Positions 1-5,648 of a stretch of DNA of 8,882 nt are shown piece by piece; position 1 is the stretch's first letter, and the number at the start of each line of letters is the position of its first letter. The stretch covers positions 1 through 8,882 of the forward strand of contig CAZFIM010000093.1 of the NCBI GenBank assembly GCA_964519615.1. The letters run 5' to 3'. The notes under the pieces were generated by a model, which was not told the origin of the DNA, ran no database searches, and was given only the letters and a program-made list of their open reading frames with translations. The DNA is from CAZFIM01 sp964519615 (lineage in GTDB: Bacteria; Chloroflexota; Dehalococcoidia; GIF9; UBA5629). Both the position numbers and the translations under genes were made by a program.

Positions 1-1017
1 CCTGCGGGAGAAAATAAAGAAGAGTGCTGCCAGCGCAGCGGCGGGTAACAGGTATAAGGCAGCTTCAAGGATGCCCACATACATGTCACCCGCTGCCAGC
101 CTGGTGATCAGGTTGTAGGGGGCGGGATCGATAAAATAGCTGAGTCCTGCCAGTACGATGAAGACGATGGAGTACGCGAACTGCGCCCGTTCTCTGTCCT
201 TGAAATAGAGCGCGATAATGGCAGCCAGAAAAGAAATAAAGGCGGAAATACAGAATGCCGCCAGCAGGACGATAGGGATGTTCTGTATTATCAGATCATT
301 AAAACGCAGCAGCACTATCCACAGGACGCATTGTACCAGCGCTGTCAGGACGGCTGCTGCGGTTTTGGCTGCGAATATAGCATTGAAGCCGATAGGAGCC
401 GCCCGCAGCGTATCGAATGTTTTATGCTCGATCTCCTCCGCGACCGAATCTATCACGATGCTGCCGGCAATGAAACAGGGGAAAAGCATGAGAATCGGTA
501 TTATTATCGTGTAAAGAAATTCGTACGTGGCAGGAGATGCGCCTTCCAGGTTTGTGTAATGCAGAGTTACTCCGTTTTGCGTGCGCAGATAGTTTTCATA
601 TTTGGCCAGCGGTTCCTTGAGCACCATCAGTATCACTGTCTGCATGGCGTCCATCTCCGGAAGGATAAGCTTCAAATCCACTACTCCGTCGGTATCCTGA
701 GGTATGTAGATTATAGTATCGATAACCCCTGCCTGAAAGGCGCGTTCCGCCCCCGCCTCTCCCAGAGGAAGAACGCGGAGGTTTCTCTCCCTCATGAAGC
801 CTATCAATTCGCTTTCCGTATTTCCTATAACCCCCACGTTTACCTTTATTTTCGTATTGCTGGCGATAGTCTCGGGGTTGTAAAAAGACATAATGCCTAT
901 GAGCAGTATGGAGGAAAAAGAAGCCAGGAAGAATTGAATGATAATGGCCAGCATAATGGTCTTTTCCCTGCCGATGGCCTTGAGCTCGCGCAGAAGCAAA
1001 CGGGTAAATCCGCTCAC
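1..1017 (-). CDS. ABC-2 type transporter permease (partial, C-terminus beyond window)
   Basis: This is a membrane subunit of an ABC exporter of the ABC-2/NatB kind. It is open from 1017 to the left edge (339 codons) and has no stop in the window. The start is a GTG at 1017, chosen because AGGAG lies 7 bases upstream (1025-1029) and because GTGA overlaps the TGA of the upstream permease by 4 bases, so translation is probably coupled. One membrane span lies near residues 21-46. A soluble extracytoplasmic part (about 50-165) follows, then a cluster of spans from about 166. Between the second and third spans sits EEIEHKTFDTLRAAPI (194-209), the cytoplasmic loop typical of ABC-2 permeases (EE-x-E-x-x-T...L..P). 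It likely pairs with the neighbouring permease and the divergent ATPase at 2846-3718. The substrate cannot be told from the sequence. An overlapping plus-strand reading frame here is antisense noise. Confidence 0.88.
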   Translation of the reverse strand, partial: MSGFTRLLLRELKAIGREKTIMLAIIIQFFLASFSSILLIGIMSFYNPETIASNTKIKVNVGVIGNTESELIGFMRERNLRVLPLGEAGAERAFQAGVIDTIIYIPQDTDGVVDLKLILPEMDAMQTVILMVLKEPLAKYENYLRTQNGVTLHYTNLEGASPATYEFLYTIIIPILMLFPCFIAGSIVIDSVAEEIEHKTFDTLRAAPIGFNAIFAAKTAAAVLTALVQCVLWIVLLRFNDLIIQNIPIVLLAAFCISAFISFLAAIIALYFKDRERAQFAYSIVFIVLAGLSYFIDPAPYNLITRLAAGDMYVGILEAALYLLPAAALAALFFIFSRR

Positions 1018-2810
1018 GGCAGCGCTCCTATTACGAAGAGATTATAGATACCGTGGACAAACGCTCCTGCCAGAATTGCCAAAGGATAATACCTCGTGCC
1101 GTAACGGGCGGTAATCAGGCAGACCAGCGCAGTGGAGATGAAATGGATAATCAGCGGGAAGACCAGCAGTCCTGTGCTGAAGACAGCCCGGGTTATCATC
1201 GATTCACCTACCACAGGTATAGCAAGGTAGAGCAGAAGTTTTTCCGCGATAAAGAAGCCCAGTGCGGAGACGGCTGACAGCATGATAACGCGCTGCATGC
1301 TGCGGAGCATGCGGTGCTGCAGCAGTACGGCTATGCTTGCTGACTTGGCTATTTCCTCGATGATGACGGCAAAGACAAGCACAAAAACAAAGATAACCGC
1401 ACGGGGCAGATTAGTGGCGATCACAATAAAGGCAAGTTGAACCATAAAGACGATCGGAACCAGCAGCAGGCTGATAAAGAATACGGAAGGAATAATATGT
1501 TTTCTATTCATTACCAGATATACGGCATCGGCGAATTTCTTATAGAGCGGCTTGTAGGCGGTCATATACTCCTCATTGAAAACGCGGTGGCTGGAAAAAA
1601 GTGAAATGCCGAAGATCATGTACATGGGCAAAGTGGCAAGCAAATACTGGAAGAGACTGAATGACCGGTTCTGATACATATCGACCGCCAATGTCAGCGG
1701 CGAGATATAGCTGAGATCGCTTACACCGGCGAACATGGCCGGCGCTACCAGATACGCGGTGATCACGGCAACCGCCAGCACCGAGAAAAAGGTCTGGTCC
1801 CTGAAGGTACGGTAATTCAACGCCACCACCAGATAGATGGAAAGGATGAAGAGCATGACAGGGATGAAAATGGCCAATGCCAGCAGCATATTCCCCTTGA
1901 GGAGCAGCGTTATGATGATTATCGCGGCAACCGAATAGACGATGTAGGGGAGCATCTTTCCTAAAATAACTAAAATGGGGGTAACAGGTGCGGAGAGCAG
2001 TATGATGAGCTTTCGCCCTGTTTTTTCCTCGATAAAACTGCTGGTAAAGAATACGCTGATAAAGAAGATGGGTACGATATAGAGAAAGGCCATTGTTACC
2101 TGCGCAAGCGGCATAGGCGGGTCCATAAGAGAGGGAACGATTATCTCCTTATCGGAAACAAACTCGCCTTTGAACTCGCGCAGTATATTGCTGTTTTCTG
2201 CCTGTTCAAGCTGCGTGCGCACGGCCTCATCGGTGCCGGCGCTCGCTTCCGGAGGATCTGCCGGCGTACCCCCTGACTGTTCCTGTCCTGCCTGTATGGC
2301 GGGAGGCTGAGGGCTTTCTATCGCTGCAATCAGATCAGCAAGAGAAATTTGCATTCCGCTTTGAGGAGAAGAAAGGCTGTTGATCTCTATACGCAGGGGA
2401 AAGGCCTGGTCTATTGGGTATTGGCTGGCAATCCTTTCCAGCTCCGCTTGTCCGAGGTATTGCTTGAGAGCGCCTGCAGCAGAAAGAGAGCGTTCATCAT
2501 CACGATAGACGGTCTGATGCGAATCGACATATATATCGATATCTCCCTTGGTCAGCATCATTCTGCCTGTGGCATAGTCCATAGTTAGAGTGTTGAAGCG
2601 GCTGTCTGCTATAATAGGTCCGTCCGGTGCCACTCCTGCCGTATAGAGGCCTTTGCTCAGTGAGAAGTCCTCGCGGTAAATGAGGAAGGATATAAGCAGG
2701 CATAGTAATACCACAACAAGTATCACCAGGCGCGACCTGCCTGTAAACCGTGTTCTGAGCCGGGTGACCTCACGGCGTGCAACGGTAATAATAGTATTAA
2801 GCGCAGTCAT
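1014..2810 (-). CDS. ABC-2 permease fused to a PrsW-like intramembrane protease domain
   Basis: 598 residues from the ATG at 2810. A TTG at 2846 would add 12 residues, but neither start has a good ribosome site and the ATG gives the usual cytoplasmic N-terminus of the family (TALNTIITVARREVTRLRTR). Layout: one span at about 28-45; an extracytoplasmic domain at about 46-235 with a Pro/Gln/Gly-rich stretch at 165-195; ABC-2 permease spans at about 236-405, including the loop FIEEKTGRKLIILLSAPVT (259-277). A second multi-span domain fills about 440-598 and carries EEIAK (485-489), FFIAE (519-523), HFIST (556-560) and HGIYN (586-590). These match the EExxK, FxxxE and two His motifs of the PrsW family, which includes the protease that cleaves anti-sigma factor RsiW. 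Permease identity is firm; protease activity is inferred from motifs. It overlaps the next permease gene by 4 bases. Confidence 0.88.
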   Translation of the reverse strand: MTALNTIITVARREVTRLRTRFTGRSRLVILVVVLLCLLISFLIYREDFSLSKGLYTAGVAPDGPIIADSRFNTLTMDYATGRMMLTKGDIDIYVDSHQTVYRDDERSLSAAGALKQYLGQAELERIASQYPIDQAFPLRIEINSLSSPQSGMQISLADLIAAIESPQPPAIQAGQEQSGGTPADPPEASAGTDEAVRTQLEQAENSNILREFKGEFVSDKEIIVPSLMDPPMPLAQVTMAFLYIVPIFFISVFFTSSFIEEKTGRKLIILLSAPVTPILVILGKMLPYIVYSVAAIIIITLLLKGNMLLALAIFIPVMLFILSIYLVVALNYRTFRDQTFFSVLAVAVITAYLVAPAMFAGVSDLSYISPLTLAVDMYQNRSFSLFQYLLATLPMYMIFGISLFSSHRVFNEEYMTAYKPLYKKFADAVYLVMNRKHIIPSVFFISLLLVPIVFMVQLAFIVIATNLPRAVIFVFVLVFAVIIEEIAKSASIAVLLQHRMLRSMQRVIMLSAVSALGFFIAEKLLLYLAIPVVGESMITRAVFSTGLLVFPLIIHFISTALVCLITARYGTRYYPLAILAGAFVHGIYNLFVIGALP

Positions 2811-2818
2811 GGGAGCAG

Positions 2819-2846
2819 AATATATATTTACTATAAGGTAACACAA
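2819..2846 (-). promoter_or_regulatory. Candidate promoter for the minus-strand permease operon, near-leaderless
   Basis: On the minus strand TTGTGT (2846-2841) and TATATT (2824-2819) are separated by 16 bases. Transcription would begin near 2812, only 2 bases before the ATG at 2810. That agrees with the lack of a Shine-Dalgarno sequence there (TTCTGCTCCC precedes the ATG). The gap to the divergent ATPase gene is only 35 bases, so the element overlaps that gene's ribosome site. The -35 match is moderate and the region is AT-rich, so chance is possible. Confidence 0.3.
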
Positions 2847-3718
2847 TGGTGGAGTTAAAATCTATAACGAAGCTCTACGGCGATTTTCCGGCGGTTAAGG
2901 ATCTTGACCTTACGGTCAGGGATGGTGAGATCCTGGGTATTGTGGGTCATAACGGCGCGGGTAAAACAACAACGCTCAAAATGATAATGGGGCTGATTGA
3001 GCCTACAGCGGGCACTATAACTGTCATGGGGAAGGACATGGCCAGGGAAGGCACCTATCTCAAGCGCTTCATAGGCTATCTGCCGGAGGAAAGCCCGCTC
3101 TATGAGAACATGACCGTTTCAGAATATCTGCTTTTTTTTACTGAGCTCTACCGCATACCAAAAGCGGAGGCCGGAGCACGGGTGGATGAGCTGCTGGGCT
3201 CCCTTAAATTGGCAGAGAAAGACAAACGCACGGGAGAGCTTTCCAAAGGCATGAAGCGTAAAGTGGCTATCGCACGTGCACTTCTCCATAAACCCTCGCT
3301 GCTGATACTGGATGAGCCTAATTCAGGGCTGGACCCGCTCACCTCCTTTTTTATTATAGATTATCTTAAGAAGCTGCATGAGAGCGGGGCTACCATACTT
3401 TTGAGCGCCCACAACCTCTTTCATATCGAATATATTTGCGACCGCGTGGCTATCATGAAAAACGGCCAGCTGCTGCTATGCGATACAATGGATGCCATCA
3501 GGAAGAATCTGGGTAAGACCCGGTATGAGGTTGTGTTTAAAGCTGAGGAGACGCTGGACTATGAGGCAAGGGACGGTAATTACCTTTTTTCGACCTCTGA
3601 TGTGGGGCAGATCGCAGCGATGCTTAAACGTATCTCCGAGAAAGGTTGGGCGCTCGTAGACCTCTCCGTACAACAGTCAGCTCTTGAAGAGATATACGTC
3701 AAACTCATGACTGAGTAA
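2846..3718 (+). CDS. ABC transporter ATP-binding protein (NatA/CcmA-like)
   Basis: This 290-residue cytoplasmic ATPase should power the ABC-2 permeases encoded divergently. All ABC motifs are present: Walker A GHNGAGKT (34-41), the Q-loop region GYLPEES (77-83, with Glu where many ABC ATPases have Gln, as is common in the NatA/CcmA group), signature LSKGM (132-136), Walker B LLILDE (152-157), D-loop SGLD (160-163) and the switch His in SAHN (189). The tail from about 215 is a small C-terminal domain usual in drug, antibiotic or Na+ exporter ATPases. The ATG at 2846 has AAGG (2835-2838) 7 bases upstream. Such ATPase genes usually sit on the same strand as their permeases; here the gene is divergent. 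No convincing intrinsic terminator follows, only a weak A5/T5 pair at 3726-3741. Substrate unknown. Confidence 0.95.
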   Translation: MVELKSITKLYGDFPAVKDLDLTVRDGEILGIVGHNGAGKTTTLKMIMGLIEPTAGTITVMGKDMAREGTYLKRFIGYLPEESPLYENMTVSEYLLFFTELYRIPKAEAGARVDELLGSLKLAEKDKRTGELSKGMKRKVAIARALLHKPSLLILDEPNSGLDPLTSFFIIDYLKKLHESGATILLSAHNLFHIEYICDRVAIMKNGQLLLCDTMDAIRKNLGKTRYEVVFKAEETLDYEARDGNYLFSTSDVGQIAAMLKRISEKGWALVDLSVQQSALEEIYVKLMTE

Positions 3719-3812
3719 GGACATGAAAAATATCGTTTTTTATTTCCTGCCGCTACATGAGCATATGTCCGTACCCGTCAGGTGCGATTATATCGAATAT
3801 ATGAGCTTCTGA

Positions 3813-3842
3813 TTGACATAACAGCTCAGGAAGACATATAAA
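3813..3842 (+). promoter_or_regulatory. Near-consensus sigma-70-type promoter with no obvious gene
   Basis: A perfect TTGACA (3813-3818) is followed after 18 bases by TATAAA (3837-3842), or after 17 bases by ATATAA. The predicted start is near 3848-3849. No plus-strand gene begins within 500 bases. The transcript would pass a foldable segment (3849-3920) and then run antisense to the small minus-strand gene. It may make a small or antisense RNA, or act as a distant promoter for the 4412-5574 genes. It may also be chance in an AT-rich gap, since the A-run overlaps a terminator candidate for the other strand. Confidence 0.35.
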
Positions 3843-3920
3843 AACAGGGCGGGATAGCGCTGTACGGAAATGACGGGTCTCCGGCTATGACTGCTTTGCA
3901 TACGCAGCGTGTGTGCCCGC
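3840..3920 (-). terminator. Candidate terminator or structured RNA downstream of the small membrane-protein gene
   Basis: On the minus strand, 5 bases after the stop of the 3926-4114 gene, GCGGG (3920-3916) can pair with CCCGC (3853-3849). That arm is followed 4 bases later by a run of five T (3844-3840). Inside are a second pairing (ATAGC 3854-3858 with GCTAT 3884-3888) and an 8-pair hairpin with wobble pairs (3898-3905 with 3909-3916, loop AGC). The outer loop is long and one base is shared between two stems, so this is an imperfect terminator. The same segment would also fold at the 5' end of any transcript from the plus-strand promoter candidate just upstream. Confidence 0.3.
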
Positions 3921-3925
3921 TTCGT

Positions 3926-4114
3926 TCACTCTGATATATATAAAGGTGTCCGTTTGTGAGTCACCACGGTAACGGCGGATGCATCCCCGGCAGTATTTGC
4001 TTTGCGGGTATAGTTCTGAAGCATTCTTCCAACCACGACATACCAGATGAACAAAGCCGGAAGGAGGATAACAGGTACTGCGATAACCAGTGCAATAATA
4101 AACTGCCATTCCAT
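3926..4114 (-). CDS. Small single-span membrane protein, unknown function
   Basis: I do not recognise this 62-residue protein. An excellent ribosome site, AAGGAGGA, sits 7 bases before the ATG at 4114, the strongest in the window, and is the main reason to call it real. Residues about 5-28 form one hydrophobic span (FIIALVIAVPVILLPALFIW). A positively charged polar tail follows (GRMLQNYTRKAN...), so the C-terminus is probably cytoplasmic and the N-terminus outside. It stands alone on its strand between the ABC ATPase gene and the plus-strand Cys-rich cluster, with the divergent regulatory gap (4115-4411) as its upstream region. A plus-strand frame (3956-4210) overlaps it but has no ribosome site and an unlikely Cys/His-rich composition, so it is treated as a shadow. 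Confidence 0.68.
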   Translation of the reverse strand: MEWQFIIALVIAVPVILLPALFIWYVVVGRMLQNYTRKANTAGDASAVTVVTHKRTPLYISE

Positions 4115-4232
4115 GGTTGTATCCTCCTTGCTGCTATTTTTCTGCTAACTATTTGCAGCTTAAGTATAGATACAGTATTATTTTCTGACCTCCGCTATTG
4201 CACCTGTTAGTTTGCTGTAAAAATACCTGTAT

Positions 4233-4249
4233 CGTAATCACTAATTACG
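4233..4249. repeat. Perfect inverted repeat, candidate operator
   Basis: CGTAAT (4233-4238) and ATTACG (4244-4249) form a perfect dyad around a 5-base spacer, 17 bases in all. It is flanked by direct copies of CTGTAT at 4227-4232 and 4253-4258. Size and location, in a divergent intergenic gap, suit a dimeric regulator, but no regulator gene is in the window. A chance AT-rich palindrome cannot be excluded. Confidence 0.35.
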
Positions 4250-4330
4250 TATCTGTATTCCGTTGAAGTGGGTATATTTACCTGCGGGATATATCAGGCT
4301 GCCATAGCTTAAGACCATATGCACCGTATG

Positions 4331-4376
4331 CCGGTTATATGAACGGATAATATAATCATCATATCCGGTTAACGGA
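4331..4376 (+). promoter_or_regulatory. TATAAT hexamer bracketed by two CCGGTT/AACGG dyads
   Basis: A consensus -10 (TATAAT, 4351-4356) lies between two related elements: CCGGTT-N5-AACGG (4331-4346) and CCGGTT-AACGG (4365-4375). GGATA (4345-4349) and TATCC (4362-4366) also pair around the hexamer. Transcription would start near 4363, about 50 bases before the 54-residue gene. The -35 region (ATGCCG at 17-base spacing) is poor, as in a promoter needing an activator. The repeated half-sites suggest operator sites for the 4412-5574 cluster. Confidence 0.35.
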
Positions 4377-4411
4377 AATTTGCCTTCGGATACGTTCTAT
4401 TACCACCGTTG

Positions 4412-4576
4412 ATGAAGCCGTTTGCCCGTATGAGTTTTCTTTTTCCCCCGGAGATTTGCTCGTGGCTCCCGCATATCCTGAGGTTTGCTGTTGCTGCAAG
4501 TGTGATTTATGTCATACTTTTCTTCTGGTTGCGATATTACAATAGCATATATTTCGAGAAAAAAGGGGGTGCGTAG
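4412..4576 (+). CDS. Putative 54-residue single-span membrane protein
   Basis: The ATG at 4412 opens a frame ending in TAG at 4574-4576, and the next gene's ATG follows directly (TAGATG). Residues about 1-20 are mixed (MKPFARMSFLFPPEICSW), residues about 22-41 form a membrane span (ILRFAVAASVIYVILFFWLR), and a short charged tail ends in FEKKGGA. The frame is open only back to a TAA at 4370-4372. No Shine-Dalgarno precedes the ATG at 4412 or the internal ATG at 4430, which is the main doubt. In favour are the clean span, the charged ends and the abutting junction with a real gene whose ribosome site lies inside this frame. Family and function are unknown; it could be a membrane anchor for the Fe-S protein downstream. 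Confidence 0.5.
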   Translation: MKPFARMSFLFPPEICSWLPHILRFAVAASVIYVILFFWLRYYNSIYFEKKGGA

Positions 4577-4813
4577 ATGCTGGATAAATGCCCGGGAGCC
4601 GCAAACTTCATAAGGCCGACTCTCACTATAAAAAATTGTCCCCGCTGCGGAGAGGAGATAGAGATAGTTTCTACGGATGTAGAGACTACTTGCCCCGGGT
4701 GCGGCCTTAACGTATATAACGATGCGGTATCCTGTATTGAGCACTGTGAATATGCAAAAGAATGCGTGGGTGAGGAGCTTTACAACAGGGTAAAGAACAG
4801 GAAACGAAAGTAG
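4577..4813 (+). CDS. Small Cys-rich zinc-ribbon-like protein
   Basis: This 78-residue cytoplasmic protein has a GGGGGT ribosome site (about 4565-4570) before the ATG. It has two Cys groups. The first is a zinc-ribbon arrangement CPRCG...CPGCG (C21, C24, C39, C42). The second is C53-x3-C57-x5-C63 in SCIEHCEYAKECVGEELY, followed by a basic tail (RVKNRKRK). An extra Cys lies at position 5. Small proteins with this ribbon plus a C-terminal C-x3-C-x5-C segment occur in anaerobes, to my recollection, often under vague names; I do not know a proven role. The gene abuts the 54-residue gene upstream and lies 38 bases before the Fe-S protein gene, so one transcript is likely. Zinc or an Fe-S cluster could be the ligand. 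Confidence 0.82.
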   Translation: MLDKCPGAANFIRPTLTIKNCPRCGEEIEIVSTDVETTCPGCGLNVYNDAVSCIEHCEYAKECVGEELYNRVKNRKRK

Positions 4814-4851
4814 TTCTTTTGGGGAAAGGTGGGATTAGGGACGGTATTGTG

Positions 4852-5574
4852 ATGAAACGAAAAATAATTAAAATCGATGAAGAAAAATGTGACGGCTGCG
4901 GCGCCTGTATCCCTTCATGTGTGGAGGGCGCACTTCAGATAGTAGACGGCAAGGCCAGGCTGGTAAAAGACGAGTACTGCGATGGCCTTGGTGCCTGCCT
5001 CGGCGAATGCCCGCGCGGTGCGCTCACCATAGAGGAGCGGGAGGCGGAGGAGTTTGATGAAGAAGCCGCGCTGCTGCATTATCAGCATGCTGCCACTATC
5101 GAGAATCAGGAACAACTGGCGTGCGGCTGCCCGGCTAGCACGGTTGCCGTTTTTAAGCGCGCACAAAATGAGCCCTTTTGCCAGTCCGGTACGCGTGGAA
5201 AAAGCCCGTCGCATCTCGGCCACTGGCCGGTGAAGCTTCAGCTTGTGCCTCCCACCGCCCACTTTCTGCAGGGAGCCGACCTTCTGCTGGCAGCGGACTG
5301 CGTACCGTTTGCTTACGCTGGATTTCACCCGGATCTGCTTTGGGGCCATGCGCTGGTAACCGGCTGCCCTAAATTGAGCGATTTCGATGCGCAGCTGGGT
5401 AAACTGGCTGAGATTTTAAAGAGAGCAGATATAAAGAGTATCACCGTTGTCCATATGACTGTACCTTGCTGCTCCGGGCTGGTACATATGCTTAAGCAGG
5501 CGTTGTCTATGAGCGGCAAGAATACTCCCTGGTCTGAGATCATTATTGAACCCGGCGGCAGGATCGCCTCCTGA
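4852..5574 (+). CDS. Ferredoxin-type 4Fe-4S protein with Cys-rich C-terminal domain
   Basis: 240 residues from the ATG at 4852, which follows AGGGACGG (4837-4844). An in-frame TTG at 4819 would add 11 residues unlike the family. The N-terminus has one classic cluster site, CDGCGACIPSC (C13, C16, C19, C23), and a second reading CDGLGACLGECP (C43, C49, C53), where Leu46 stands in place of a Cys. The rest is a conserved domain with CGCPAS (91-96), GHWPVKLQLVPP (123-134), LLAADCVPFAYAGFH (145-159), GCPKLSD (171-177) and MTVPCCSGL (202-210). Proteins of this layout are widespread in strict anaerobes and usually annotated only as 4Fe-4S ferredoxin or binding-domain proteins. An electron-transfer role is inferred from the clusters; the partner is unknown. 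It is the last gene of the Cys-rich cluster. Confidence 0.9.
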   Translation: MKRKIIKIDEEKCDGCGACIPSCVEGALQIVDGKARLVKDEYCDGLGACLGECPRGALTIEEREAEEFDEEAALLHYQHAATIENQEQLACGCPASTVAVFKRAQNEPFCQSGTRGKSPSHLGHWPVKLQLVPPTAHFLQGADLLLAADCVPFAYAGFHPDLLWGHALVTGCPKLSDFDAQLGKLAEILKRADIKSITVVHMTVPCCSGLVHMLKQALSMSGKNTPWSEIIIEPGGRIAS

Positions 5575-5599
5575 GATGTAGCTGCTGCACTGCTGAACA

Positions 5600-5629
5600 T
5601 TACATAAGCTATAAGCGGCATGTTATAAT
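5600..5629 (+). promoter_or_regulatory. Extended -10 promoter for the amrS-amrB-amrA operon
   Basis: TTACAT (5600-5605) and a perfect TATAAT (5624-5629) are 18 bases apart, with TG one base before the -10 (TGtTATAAT, 5621-5629). The start would fall near 5636, giving a short leader of about 13 bases that contains the GGAG (5637-5640) of amrS. TATAA/TTATA (5611-5615 and 5623-5627) also form a short dyad over the -10. This is the only promoter candidate in the 74-base gap and fits the operon that follows. Confidence 0.55.
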
Positions 5630-5648
5630 TTAATTCGGAGATTGTGAT

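Larger units (their letters stand above)
4115..4411. other. Divergent intergenic region with two dyad sites
   Basis: These 297 bases separate the minus-strand 62-residue gene from the plus-strand 54/78/240-residue cluster. The region is AT-rich with no supported open frame. It holds a perfect 6-base-arm dyad (4233-4249) and a pair of CCGGTT/AACGG dyads around a TATAAT hexamer (4331-4375). A minus-strand TATACT occurs at 4168-4163 but lacks a -35 partner. No tRNA or recognised riboswitch motif was seen. Confidence 0.5.

Noticed and set aside
331..1047. 238-residue plus-strand frame opposite the left permease
   Set aside because: No ribosome site, Tyr/His/Arg-rich composition without domains, and fully antisense to a clear ABC-2 permease.
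2811..2846. TTG start at 2846 for the permease-protease gene
   Set aside because: It adds 12 residues with no family character, has no ribosome site and would make the gene touch the divergent ATPase start; the ATG at 2810 is preferred.
3726..3741. A5/T6 pairing as a terminator for the ABC ATPase gene
   Set aside because: The stem would be all A-T with a 5-base loop and no G-C-rich hairpin before the T-run.
3723..3812. 29-residue frame just after the ABC ATPase gene
   Set aside because: AAGG is only about 2 bases from its ATG, it is very short and has no recognisable features.
3849..3920. 72-base foldable segment as a tRNA
   Set aside because: No 7-pair acceptor stem, no D-arm pattern and no TTC-type T-loop.
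3956..4210. 84-residue plus-strand frame
   Set aside because: Antisense to the 62-residue gene with the strong ribosome site, and itself without one.
4400..4744. 114-residue minus-strand frame
   Set aside because: Lies opposite the zinc-ribbon gene, whose Cys motifs and ribosome site are convincing; the reverse frame shows no motif.
4819..4851. Upstream TTG start for the Fe-S protein
   Set aside because: The extra 11 residues overlap the purine-rich ribosome site of the ATG at 4852, and the family starts right before the first Cys motif.
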